The translations under genes and the position numbers were made by a program. 64,000 nucleotides of DNA from Methylobacterium sp. E-066. Its GTDB lineage: Bacteria; Pseudomonadota; Alphaproteobacteria; Rhizobiales; Beijerinckiaceae. The DNA lies in contig NZ_JAKSYO010000089.1 of assembly GCF_022829635.1 (NCBI RefSeq), positions 80,573 to 144,572 of the forward strand. Direction: 5' to 3'. Positions within the stretch are counted from its first letter, which is position 1, and each line of letters opens with the position of its first letter. Positions 10,772 to 19,022 of the stretch are shown here, one piece after another. The notes under the pieces were generated by a model. It was not told the origin of the DNA, ran no database searches, and saw nothing but the letters and a program-made list of their open reading frames with translations.

Positions 10772-12115
10772 TCACCGGCGCAGGCGGTTGCCCAGCACGA
10801 AGCCGTAGAGCCCCATCAGGATGATGCCGACCGCGCCTTCCAGGCCGACCAGCAGGTTGGTGACCCGCCCGGTCGGCTTGAGGCCGATGTCCGGCGGGTT
10901 GGCGGTCATCATGTTGAGCGCACTGTAGCTCATCAGGTCGATGGGGTTGTAGGTCGGCCCCGCCTCAGGACCCTCCAGCACGATCAGGCCGCCCGTGAGC
11001 CCATAGAGGCCGGCGAACACGACGATCAGGAGCGCGAAGGCTCGGGCGATGCGCGACAGGCTCTCGCCGTAATCGCACAGCCATTCGACGAAGCGGTCGG
11101 CGGTCCAGCGGTAGCCGTGGCGCAGGATTCCGGCCCCGTCGCGCCCGGCCCAGGCGGCGCGCGCCTGCGCTCCGGCATGGAAGCGGCCCATCCGGCGGCC
11201 GCGCTTGTAGGCCCAGCTCGCCGCATCGTGGTTGCCGATGCTCTTCCAGTTCTGCTCCAGGGCGAGGTAGCTCGCCTGCGCCAGCTCGTAGGCGCCCGCC
11301 ACTTCTTCGCCCACGGCGCCGCCGAGCTGCTCGACACTCATCCGGGTGCCGTTGAGCCAGGCGCCGGCGAAGCGGGCATGCCGCAGCCGGCAGGTGGCAA
11401 GGTTGAGCCGGACGAGGTCGGTATCCGACAGATCCGCGCCGGACAGGTCGGCGCCGTCGAGCTTCGCCCCGGTGAACTTGGCGCCGCGCAGGCGCGAGCC
11501 CGCCAGCGACGCCTTGGTCAGGCTGGCGCCCTCGAAATCGGCATGGGTCAGGTTGGCATCGGCGAGCTTGGCTTCGTCGAGCCGCGCGTCGCGGAACACG
11601 GTGTCGTCCGCGTCAGCGCCGGAGAAATCCGCGCCCCAGAGGTCGGCCTCGGTAAAATTCGCCCCGTCCAGAAGCGCCCCCGACAGGTCGGCGAAGCGCA
11701 TCGCCGCCTGGCCGAAGCGGGCATCCTCCAGCATGGCGGACGCGAATTTGACCTGACCCGCCGTGACGCCGGCGAAGTCTGCTCCCGACAGGTCGGCCTC
11801 CGACAAGTCGGCCTCCTCCAGGATCGCACCGACGAAGCGGGTCGAGCGCCCGACAGCGCCGGTGAGGCTCGCCCGGCGCAGATTGGCGCCCGACAGGTCG
11901 GCCTCCTCCATGCGGGCGCGGGACAGGTCGGCCCCGGCAAGCGGAAGGCCGCCCGATTCCGCGTCGGCCGGCGCGGTCCCGCCGGCAAGCGCGGCGCCGC
12001 TCGCATCCACATGCGCGAGGTCAAGGCCCGGCTCGCGGACGGGCGTGCCGGCCGCGATCAGGTCCAGGAGCCCGCGCAGGCGCGGCTCCACGTCTCGGGG
12101 CGTGACCTGATCCAT
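10772..12115 (-). CDS. pentapeptide-repeat protein with C-terminal two-TM channel-like domain
   Basis: 447-residue protein. Residues about 60-250 are tandem A(D/N)LxG-type pentapeptide repeats, which fold as a right-handed quadrilateral beta-helix. A linker of ~95 residues follows, then two membrane segments (about 352-375 and 421-443) flanking a re-entrant-like stretch. The pattern of that C-terminus (SYSALNMMTANPPDIG, then LEGAVGIILMGLYGFVLGNR) mirrors the pore loop and inner helix of two-TM potassium channels, but the selectivity filter TVGYGD is replaced. Function unknown. It lies 46 bases after the molybdopterin oxidoreductase gene on the same strand, so coexpression is likely. Confidence 0.8.
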   Translation of the reverse strand: MDQVTPRDVEPRLRGLLDLIAAGTPVREPGLDLAHVDASGAALAGGTAPADAESGGLPLAGADLSRARMEEADLSGANLRRASLTGAVGRSTRFVGAILEEADLSEADLSGADFAGVTAGQVKFASAMLEDARFGQAAMRFADLSGALLDGANFTEADLWGADFSGADADDTVFRDARLDEAKLADANLTHADFEGASLTKASLAGSRLRGAKFTGAKLDGADLSGADLSDTDLVRLNLATCRLRHARFAGAWLNGTRMSVEQLGGAVGEEVAGAYELAQASYLALEQNWKSIGNHDAASWAYKRGRRMGRFHAGAQARAAWAGRDGAGILRHGYRWTADRFVEWLCDYGESLSRIARAFALLIVVFAGLYGLTGGLIVLEGPEAGPTYNPIDLMSYSALNMMTANPPDIGLKPTGRVTNLLVGLEGAVGIILMGLYGFVLGNRLRR

Positions 12116-12161
12116 CCGGGCTCTTTGCCGGAGGGAACGGCGGCGCGCCAGATGGCTCGGA

Positions 12162-14480
12162 TCAGGTCCTCGGCATCGACGCGCTCACCCGCACGGTGAT
12201 CGCCTTGGCGGCGGGGGTCTTGGACTGCTCGTCGTGGTGCCAGAGCGGCAGCAGGACGTTCAATTCCGGGTAGTAGCCGCCACAGTTTCCCGGCGGGATG
12301 TCGTAGGCGATCACCCGCAGGCCGCCGACGCGCCGCGTAACCGCATCGCCGGCCACCGCCTCGACATCGACGGAGCCGCCATCCTTCAGCCCGAGCCGGG
12401 TGATGTCCGCCCGGTTCATGAACAGGATGTCCCGGGTGCCCTTCACGCCCCGGAAGCGGTCGTCGTAGCCGTAGACCGTGGTGTTGAACTGGTCGTTCGA
12501 GCGCAGCGTGATCAGATCGAGCACGTCCGGGCCATGCGCCGGCAGGTCGGGATCGGCCTCCAGCCCCTCCGGCACCGCGAAGTTCGCCTTGCCGGTGTCG
12601 GTCTCCCATCTCCGGTCGCGGGCGCCGAGCGGCTTGGTGATCCCGCCGGGGCGGAACATCTGTCCGTTTAGGTCGTGGAACACCTTCGGGTAGGTCGCCT
12701 CGATCGCGTCGCGCACGCGGGCATAATCGGCAACCCAGGCATCCCAGTCGATCCGCGGGTTATGCGGCAGCGCCGCCTTGGCGATCTCGGCCACGATCCA
12801 GGGCTCGGAGCGCACCTCCGGGCCGACCGGATCGGACACGCCGCGGGACCCGTGGAAGCGGGCGGTGGAATCCTCCATCGAGACCGCCTGCGGCCCGCTC
12901 GCCTGTTGGTCGATCTCGATCCGGCCGAGGCAGGGCAGCATGTAGGCGACCGTGCCGTTGACCAGATGCGAGCGGTTGAGCTTGGTCGAGATCTGCACCG
13001 TCAGACGCTGCCGGCGCCAGGCCGGCTCCATCCGGCCGGTATCGGGGATCGCACGCAAAAAGTTGCCGCCGAGGCTGACGAAGGCCCGGACGCTGCCGTC
13101 GAGGATGCCCTCGCAGGTCTCGACCGTGTTCAGGCCCTTCTCCCGCGGCGGCTCGAAATCGTAGAGTTCCTTCAGCTTGTCGAGCGGCGCCAGCTCCGGC
13201 TTCTCTGTGATGCCGACCGTGCGCTGGCCCTGCACATTCGAATGGCCGCGCACAGGGCAGATCCCGGCGCCGGGCTTGCCGATATTGCCGCGCAGCAGCA
13301 ATAGGTTCACCAGCATCCGCACGGTCTCGGTGCCCTTGCGGTGCTGGGTCAGCCCCATCCCGTAGATGCCGATCACCGCCTTGGCGCGGGCATAGGCCCC
13401 GGCCGCGGCTTCGAGGGCCGGGCGGGTAAGGCCGGAGCGCCGCTCAATCGCCGCCCAATCCGCGCGATCGCAGAACGCCACGAACGCGTCGAAGCCGTGG
13501 GTGTGCTCGGCGATGAAGGCGTGGTCGAGGATGGCGGGCTTGCCCGACGCGGTGGCGTCCCGGTCCATGGCGAGCAAGGATTTGCACAACCCGGTGATCG
13601 CCGCGAGGTCGCCCCCGGCTTTGACCTGGTGATACTGCGTCGAGATCTTGGTGGCCGAGCGCGTCAGCATCTCCACCGGCGATTGCGGGTTGGTGAAGCG
13701 TTCCAGCCCGCGCTCGCGCAGCGGGTTGAAGGTGATGATCTGCGCCCCCCGGCGCCGCGCCTCCTGGAGCGGGTGGAGCATCCGCGGCGCGTTCGAGCCG
13801 ACATTCTGGCCGAAAAAGAAGATCAGGTCGGTCGACTCGAAATCCTCCAGCAGGACCGTGCCGACCGGCGCACCGATCGATTGCGGCAGAGCAACCGAGG
13901 TCGGCTCGTGGCACATGTTGGAGGAGTCCGGCAGGTTGTTGTTGCCGTAGAGGCGCGCCAGCAGCGCCCACATGTAGCTGGTCTCCAGCGAGGCCCGGCC
14001 GGAGGCGTAGAACACCGCCGATTTCGGGTCCTCTTCGCGCAGCGCCTTCAGCTCCCGCCCGATCTCGGCAAATGCCTCGCCCCAGGAGACCGGCCGGTAC
14101 CGGTCGGTCTCGGGATCGTAGCGCATGGGATGCGTCAGGCGGCCCTGCTCCTCAAGGGCGTAATCGCTCCAGCCGAGCAGCTCGGTGACGGTGTGGGCGG
14201 CGAAGAAGTCCGGGGTCGCCCGCCGCCGGGTCTGCTCCCAGGCGGTGGCCTTGGCGCCGTTCTCGCAATACTCGAAGGCCAGAGGCTTGGCCGGCTTCGC
14301 CCAGGCGCAGGACACGCACATGAACCCGTCCGGCTTGTTCTGCTTCAGCAGCATGGCCGAGCCGGTGACCGGAACACCCTCGCGGGTCAGAATCTCGACC
14401 AGCGAGCGGGCCGAGCCCCAGCCGCCCGCCGGGCTGTCATAGGGCTCGATCCGCACGTCGCCGGTGTTCTGCTCGGTCAT
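12162..14480 (-). CDS. FdhF/YdeP-family molybdopterin oxidoreductase
   Basis: 772-residue molybdopterin-guanine-dinucleotide enzyme of the formate dehydrogenase-like YdeP group. Visible are the reduced N-terminal cysteine set Cys55, Cys58 and Cys72, the MGD-binding core (FFFGQNVGSNAPRM and ITFNPLRERG), and a C-terminal molydopterin-dinucleotide-binding domain (LRSNDQFNTTVYGYDDR). The position of the Mo ligand or Sec of true formate dehydrogenases falls in NMCHEPTSVAL, where Cys190 is encoded by TGC. No signal peptide, so cytoplasmic. Substrate not proven; E. coli YdeP is linked to acid resistance. It likely forms an operon with the upstream thiamine-binding protein and downstream pentapeptide channel gene. 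Confidence 0.9.
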   Translation of the reverse strand: MTEQNTGDVRIEPYDSPAGGWGSARSLVEILTREGVPVTGSAMLLKQNKPDGFMCVSCAWAKPAKPLAFEYCENGAKATAWEQTRRRATPDFFAAHTVTELLGWSDYALEEQGRLTHPMRYDPETDRYRPVSWGEAFAEIGRELKALREEDPKSAVFYASGRASLETSYMWALLARLYGNNNLPDSSNMCHEPTSVALPQSIGAPVGTVLLEDFESTDLIFFFGQNVGSNAPRMLHPLQEARRRGAQIITFNPLRERGLERFTNPQSPVEMLTRSATKISTQYHQVKAGGDLAAITGLCKSLLAMDRDATASGKPAILDHAFIAEHTHGFDAFVAFCDRADWAAIERRSGLTRPALEAAAGAYARAKAVIGIYGMGLTQHRKGTETVRMLVNLLLLRGNIGKPGAGICPVRGHSNVQGQRTVGITEKPELAPLDKLKELYDFEPPREKGLNTVETCEGILDGSVRAFVSLGGNFLRAIPDTGRMEPAWRRQRLTVQISTKLNRSHLVNGTVAYMLPCLGRIEIDQQASGPQAVSMEDSTARFHGSRGVSDPVGPEVRSEPWIVAEIAKAALPHNPRIDWDAWVADYARVRDAIEATYPKVFHDLNGQMFRPGGITKPLGARDRRWETDTGKANFAVPEGLEADPDLPAHGPDVLDLITLRSNDQFNTTVYGYDDRFRGVKGTRDILFMNRADITRLGLKDGGSVDVEAVAGDAVTRRVGGLRVIAYDIPPGNCGGYYPELNVLLPLWHHDEQSKTPAAKAITVRVSASMPRT

Positions 14481-14581
14481 GCCGCTCTCCTCCCGGCACC
14501 CTGGTGTCCGGACCGGAGGGAACGCACGAGGATGCGGGTCGGATCACGGGCGCGTCACCGCGGCGCCTCGAGCGGCGGCCC

Positions 14582-14869
14582 TCAGGAGACGGCCGCGAGC
14601 TTGTCGGCCATGGATTGCTCCTTGTCCCGGCGGGTCGAGAAGATCAGCGTGAAGAAGGTCCGCTCGACGCCGAGTTCGGCGAGGCGGGCCTCGCAGCGCT
14701 CCGCCAGGGCGCAGACCTCCGACAACTCGGCCTCGATGTTGGTCCCGTTCGGATGCATCGTGGCGGTCAGGCCGCTCGCCTCGATGATCGCCTTGATCTC
14801 GCGCACGTAGGGCGAGACCGACGGGCCGACGCCCATCGGTACGATGCACAGGTCGGCGGATACCTTCAT
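14582..14869 (-). CDS. MTH1187/YqgV-family thiamine-binding protein
   Basis: 95-residue small soluble protein of the Thiamine_BP (MTH1187, YkoF-like) family. It begins KVSADLCIVPMGVG and keeps the family features MHPNGTNIEAE and the C-terminal TFFTLIFSTRRDK. The fold is a ferredoxin-like domain that oligomerises and binds thiamine or related pyrimidines. It is ~100 bases upstream of the YdeP-like oxidoreductase on the same strand; a shared transcript is plausible but the functional link is unclear. Confidence 0.88.
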   Translation of the reverse strand: MKVSADLCIVPMGVGPSVSPYVREIKAIIEASGLTATMHPNGTNIEAELSEVCALAERCEARLAELGVERTFFTLIFSTRRDKEQSMADKLAAVS

Positions 14870-14976
14870 GGTGATGCTTCCCTAGAAGCCGGGACGCGCC
14901 GCACTCGACGGGGCGACGGATACGAACGGGATGGGGGCGCCTGCCGGGGCTCCGCCGCCTTGATGTGAGGCAGGCG

Positions 14977-15050
14977 TGGAGCGGGTACCGGGAATCGAAC
15001 CCGGGTATTCAGCTTGGAAGGCTGCTGCTCTACCATTGAGCTACACCCGC
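14977..15050 (-). tRNA. tRNA-Gly (anticodon TCC)
   Basis: Cloverleaf of 74 bases on the minus strand with encoded CCA. The acceptor GCGGGTG pairs with TACCCGC, the anticodon loop CTTCCAA gives TCC, and the T loop is TTCGATT. The discriminator is T. It lies between the thiamine-binding protein gene and the DUF849 gene. Confidence 0.96.
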
Positions 15051-15095
15051 GCGGGCGGACCGTTAGCACGCCGTCCGGCCCGTGAGAAGACGGTC

Positions 15096-15938
15096 TCAGC
15101 CCAGTCCCAGCGCGGCCCGCGCCTCGGCCGGGCTCGCAACCTGGCGGCCGTGGCGGCGGACTGCATCGGCGGCGAGGGTGACCAGCTCGGCGTTGCTCGC
15201 CGCCAGCCGGTCCTTCGTGACCCGGATGTTATCCTCCAGGCCGGTGCGGACCGCGTCGGCGCCGCGGGCGAGCGCCCAGTCCATGACGATGGCTTGGTTT
15301 CGGCCGATCCCGGCGGCGGTCCAGGTGGCCTCGGGCAGGATCCGACGGGTCTCGGCGAGCAGGATGTCGAGGAGGTGCTCCTCGGCCGGCATCGCGTTCT
15401 GGACGCCCATCACGAACTGCACGTGCGGGCGCGCGTCGATCAGGCCGGCCTCGATGAGCCGCTTGGCCCCGTGCAGGTGCGACAGGTCGAAGATCTCGAT
15501 CTCGGGCCGCACGCCATACTGCTTCATCTGGCCGGCGAGGTCGGTCACGAGGCTGGCGCTGTTCTCGTACACGATGGTCGGGAAGTTCACCGAGCCGGTG
15601 GAGAGCGAGGCCATGTCGGGCCGGTGCTTGAGCGAGAGCCCCCGGGCCGCAGGATCGCGCCCGCGCCCGCCGGTGGAGAACTGTACGACCATCCCGGGGC
15701 AGTGCTTGCGCAGCCCCTCCTGCACGGCGGCGAACTTGTCGGGGTCCGAGGAGGGCGACTCGTCGTCGTTGCGCACGTGGATATGGGCCAGGGTCGCGCC
15801 CGCCTCGAAGGCCTGCCGGGTCGATTCGATCTGCTCGGCCACGGTGATCGGCACGGCCGGGTTGTCTGTCTTGCGCGGCACCGAGCCGGTGATCGCCACC
15901 GCGATCACCACGGGCGCTTCGCTCGGGGATCCTGCCAT
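15096..15938 (-). CDS. beta-keto acid cleavage enzyme (BKACE, DUF849), 3-keto-5-aminohexanoate cleavage-like
   Basis: 280-residue zinc TIM-barrel enzyme of the BKACE family, which condenses a beta-keto acid with acetyl-CoA to give acetoacetate and a CoA ester. The zinc-binding HIHVRND segment is near residue 50, followed by QFSTGGRG and a conserved LEDNIRV near the C-terminus, all typical. The frame is open further upstream, but the ATG used here follows a GGGAGAAG ribosome site and starts at the beta-1 strand (VVIAVAITGSVPRK). The actual keto acid cannot be read from sequence; members act on 3-keto-5-aminohexanoate, dehydrocarnitine and others. Confidence 0.87.
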   Translation of the reverse strand: MAGSPSEAPVVIAVAITGSVPRKTDNPAVPITVAEQIESTRQAFEAGATLAHIHVRNDDESPSSDPDKFAAVQEGLRKHCPGMVVQFSTGGRGRDPAARGLSLKHRPDMASLSTGSVNFPTIVYENSASLVTDLAGQMKQYGVRPEIEIFDLSHLHGAKRLIEAGLIDARPHVQFVMGVQNAMPAEEHLLDILLAETRRILPEATWTAAGIGRNQAIVMDWALARGADAVRTGLEDNIRVTKDRLAASNAELVTLAADAVRRHGRQVASPAEARAALGLG

Positions 15939-16122
15939 CGCATCTTCTCCCTGATCGTTCGGCTGGTTCGAGACCGGGATAGCGCCGCACGTGGGGAAAC
16001 TGAACCGCCGAGGCGGGGATAGGACGCCCGGGGCGGGACATCTCGGGGCCGGTGACAGGGCGAATGTGGGGACGTGTTTGACGCTCACCCAACGCACGGC
16101 CACAACGGGGCGAACTGACCCG

Positions 16123-16228
16123 CGCCCTCATCCTGGGGTGCCGAAGCGTAGCGGAGGCCTCCAGCCTGCCGCGCGATTTCCTGGGAGGCTCCTTCGAGGC
16201 TCGCTGCGCGCATCTCAGGATGAGGGCG
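16123..16228. repeat. dispersed palindromic repeat, family 1, copy A
   Basis: Imperfect palindrome of ~106 bases with ends CGCCCTCATCCT / AGGATGAGGGCG. Its core shares GCCGCGCGATTTCCTGG and GGCTCCTTCGAGGCTCGC with two further copies near 42000 and 63800. It occupies much of the 366-base gap between the DUF849 gene and aroQ. This copy has a shortened left inner arm. No coding capacity. Confidence 0.85.
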
Positions 16229-16304
16229 TGGGTGGGAGCAAGCGAACGAAGGTCTCAGCGCATCGGGGCTTGGAGGCTGGCCGCAGAGGGCGGCGAGGAA
16301 AGCG

Positions 16305-16757
16305 ATGATCGACACCGTCCTGGTCCTGAACGGGCCGAACCTGAACCTCCTCGGCAAGCGGCAGCCGGAGATCTACGGGCGCGAGACCCTGGCCGATGTC
16401 GAGGCCCTGTGCCGCGAGACCGCCGCCGGCTTCGGGCTCAATGTGGATTTCCGCCAGAGCAACGCCGAGCACGCGCTGATCGACGCGATCCACGCCTTCC
16501 GGGTCGAGTCCGCCGGCATCGTGATCAACGCCGGCGCCTACACCCACACCTCGGTGGCGATCCTCGACGCACTTAACACCTGCGAGGTACCGGTGATCGA
16601 GTGCCATATCTCGAACGTCCACCGGCGCGAGGCGTTTCGCCATCACTCCTACGTGTCTCTCGCCGCGACCGCAGTGCTGGCTGGCTTCGGCACGCATGGC
16701 TACGCCCTGGCGATCCGGCATCTGGCGGAGCTTCGGGCCGGGGCCGGCGCAGCCTGA
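16305..16757 (+). CDS. aroQ: type II 3-dehydroquinate dehydratase
   Basis: 150-residue cytosolic enzyme of the shikimate pathway that removes water from 3-dehydroquinate. The N-terminal [18 protein letters not shown] motif carries the catalytic Tyr and Arg of the flexible loop; [10 protein letters not shown] and [17 protein letters not shown] hold the substrate-binding residues and catalytic His. Length is typical. The ATG has GGCGAGGAA upstream. Confidence 0.97.
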   Translation: MIDTVLVLNGPNLNLLGKRQPEIYGRETLADVEALCRETAAGFGLNVDFRQSNAEHALIDAIHAFRVESAGIVINAGAYTHTSVAILDALNTCEVPVIECHISNVHRREAFRHHSYVSLAATAVLAGFGTHGYALAIRHLAELRAGAGAA

Positions 16758-16889
16758 GCGGCGGATAGCGTCAGCTTCAGGGTTGACGCTGGCGGAGACA
16801 GGGCGGAGGAGACCGGTCAGGCCTTCCCATCCTCGCGCTCTTCCAGGCCGGCCCCGGCGGAGAGTGCCCCAGCGGAGCGCGCACGCCGC

Positions 16890-17591
16890 ATGACCACGTC
16901 GTTCCTGCCCATCGACCGGACGCTGATCGCCCGCGAGGCGGCCAAGATGTTCCTTGAGATCCAGGCCGTCCATTTTTACAAGGACGAGCCGTTCAAGTTC
17001 ACGTCCGGGTGGGCCAGCCCGGTCTATATCGACTGCCGCAAGATCATCTCGTTCCCGCGCCTGCGCTCAACGCTGATCGACTTCGCCGCCTCCACGATCG
17101 TGCGCGAGATCGGCTACGAGTCGCTCACCCATATCGCGGGCGGCGAGACCGCCGGCATCCCGTTCGCCGCCTGGATCGCCGACCGGCTGATGCTGCCGAT
17201 GCAGTACGTCCGCAAGAAGCCCAAGGGGTTCGGCCGCAATGCGCAGATCGAGGGCGAGGTGGTCGAGGGCGCCCGGACCCTGCTGGTCGAGGATCTCGCC
17301 ACCGACGGGCGCAGCAAGGTCAATTTCTGCCAGGCTTTGCGGGACGCCGGCGCCAACGTCGATCACTGCTTCGTGCTGTTCTACTACGACATCTTCCCCG
17401 GCAGCGCCGCCCTGATGCAGGAGATCGGCATCAAGCTGCACTACCTCACCACTTGGTGGGACGTGCTGGCGGTGGCCAAGGAGATGGGCACCTTCGACGC
17501 CAACACCCTGGCCGAGGTCGAGCGCTTCCTCAACGCGCCGGCGGAGTGGTCGGCGGCCCATGGCGGCATCGCGTCCTTCGGTCAGGGCTGA
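16890..17591 (+). CDS. pyrE: orotate phosphoribosyltransferase
   Basis: 233-residue enzyme that joins orotate to PRPP to form OMP in pyrimidine synthesis. The substrate segment [15 protein letters not shown] and the PRPP-binding strand [14 protein letters not shown] are visible; the latter is the alphaproteobacterial form of the usual VEDVxTTG motif. pyrC follows only 13 bases after the stop, so the two form an operon for consecutive parts of UMP synthesis. Confidence 0.95.
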   Translation: MTTSFLPIDRTLIAREAAKMFLEIQAVHFYKDEPFKFTSGWASPVYIDCRKIISFPRLRSTLIDFAASTIVREIGYESLTHIAGGETAGIPFAAWIADRLMLPMQYVRKKPKGFGRNAQIEGEVVEGARTLLVEDLATDGRSKVNFCQALRDAGANVDHCFVLFYYDIFPGSAALMQEIGIKLHYLTTWWDVLAVAKEMGTFDANTLAEVERFLNAPAEWSAAHGGIASFGQG

Positions 17592-17604
17592 GGAGTTTTT
17601 CGCG

Positions 17605-18684
17605 ATGGGCGTGGCCGAGCTGTTTCCCGCCGAGCGCCAGGAGGCGAAGCCGGCCGACCGGATCACGATCCGCCGGCCGGACGACTGGCACATCCACCTG
17701 CGCGACGGCGCAATGCTGAAGGCGGTGCTGCCCTACACGGCAGCCCAGTTCGCCCGGGGCATCATCATGCCGAACCTGGTGCCGCCAGTCACGACCGTGG
17801 CGGCCGCGCGCGCCTATCGCGAGCGGATCCTGGCCGCGCTGCCGGACGGGATGGACTTCACCCCGCTGATGACCTGCTATCTGCGGGACGATACCGACCC
17901 GGACGAGATCGAGCGGGGTTTTGCGGAGAAGGTCTGGATCGCGGCCAAGCTCTACCCGGCGGGCGCCACGACGAACTCGCATGCGGGCGTCACCGACCTG
18001 ATCGGGCTCGCGCCCGTGCTGGAGCGGATGGAGCGGATCGGCATGCCGCTCCTGATCCACGGCGAGGCGACCGACCCGGAGATCGACATCTTCGACCGCG
18101 AGGCCGCCTTCATGGAGGGCAGCCTGATCCCGCTGCTCGCCCGGCACCAGGGCCTGAAGGTCACCGTCGAGCACGCCACCACGGCCGAGATCCTCGACGT
18201 GGTCCGGGCCAACCGGACCCGCGTGGCGGCCACGATCACGCCCCACCACCTCGTCATCAACCGCACCCACATCTTCCAGGGCGGCCTGCGCCCGCACCTC
18301 TACTGCCTGCCGGTGGCCAAGCGCGAGCGGCACCGCCTGGCCCTGCGCGCGGCCGCGACCTCGGGTGAGGCCTGCTTCTTCCTCGGCACCGACACGGCCC
18401 CGCATGTCCGCGGCGCCAAGGAGGCGTCCTGCGGCTGCGCCGGCGTGTTCTGCGGCCCGAGTGCCCTGCAGACCTACGTGCAGGTCTTCGACGAGGAGGG
18501 CGCGCTCGATAGATTCGAGGCCTTCGCGTCGCTGAACGGCGCGCGCTTCCACGGGCTCGAGCCCAACGCGGCGACCGTCACCCTCGAGCGCCGGGAGAGC
18601 CGCGTGATCGAGGCGGTGGCCGTGGAGGACACCGCCGTGGTGGTGTTCCGGGGGGATGAGACGCTGCCTTGGGCGGTGGTCTGA
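17605..18684 (+). CDS. pyrC: dihydroorotase
   Basis: 359-residue amidohydrolase that closes carbamoyl aspartate to dihydroorotate. The metal motif DWHIHLRDG is near residue 31, the carboxylated Lys lies in AAKLYPAG, further His ligands are in LLIHGE and VEHATT, and the catalytic Asp is in GTDTAPH. This is the short class II type. An in-frame GTG or ATG exists 45 bases earlier inside pyrE, but the chosen ATG has GAGGAG upstream and yields the normal N-terminus. Confidence 0.95.
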   Translation: MGVAELFPAERQEAKPADRITIRRPDDWHIHLRDGAMLKAVLPYTAAQFARGIIMPNLVPPVTTVAAARAYRERILAALPDGMDFTPLMTCYLRDDTDPDEIERGFAEKVWIAAKLYPAGATTNSHAGVTDLIGLAPVLERMERIGMPLLIHGEATDPEIDIFDREAAFMEGSLIPLLARHQGLKVTVEHATTAEILDVVRANRTRVAATITPHHLVINRTHIFQGGLRPHLYCLPVAKRERHRLALRAAATSGEACFFLGTDTAPHVRGAKEASCGCAGVFCGPSALQTYVQVFDEEGALDRFEAFASLNGARFHGLEPNAATVTLERRESRVIEAVAVEDTAVVVFRGDETLPWAVV

Positions 18685-18716
18685 TAAGGCGCCGATAGGA
18701 GCTCGCACCGGCCCCA

Positions 18717-18810
18717 CCGTCATTGCGAGCGGAGCGAAGCAACCCAGGGAAACGCCACATTCGGCGCGCGCGCGCTGCCCTGGGTTGTTTCGCTACGCTC
18801 GCAATGACGG
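18717..18810. repeat. dispersed palindromic repeat, family 2, copy A
   Basis: Inverted repeat with 33-base arms (left arm begins CCGTCATTGCGAGCG; right arm ends CGCTCGCAATGACGG) around a ~28-base GC-rich centre. A second copy lies near 27280. It fills part of the 338-base gap between pyrC and the amidase gene; the rest of that gap shows nothing recognisable. Confidence 0.88.
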
Positions 18811-19022
18811 CGCTGAGCCTGGGGACGGGATCACGAATCGACCGCGCGTCGGGCGCGACGCCGGACGCTTGTCAGGCCGCGGGAACGTCAGACGAATCCC
18901 TGCACATCTCTTGCCTCCCCAACTATCGCGAGTAGTAGACCGCCGCACGCGACCAAACGTGTGATCGGCCTCGCCAAGCCTTGGCCATGCCGGCGCGGAC
19001 CGCGATAGGGAGACGATCGACC

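Noticed and set aside
13911..13913. Selenocysteine in the YdeP-type oxidoreductase, given selA nearby
   Set aside because: The relevant position (Cys190) is encoded by TGC, and no in-frame TGA interrupts the gene.
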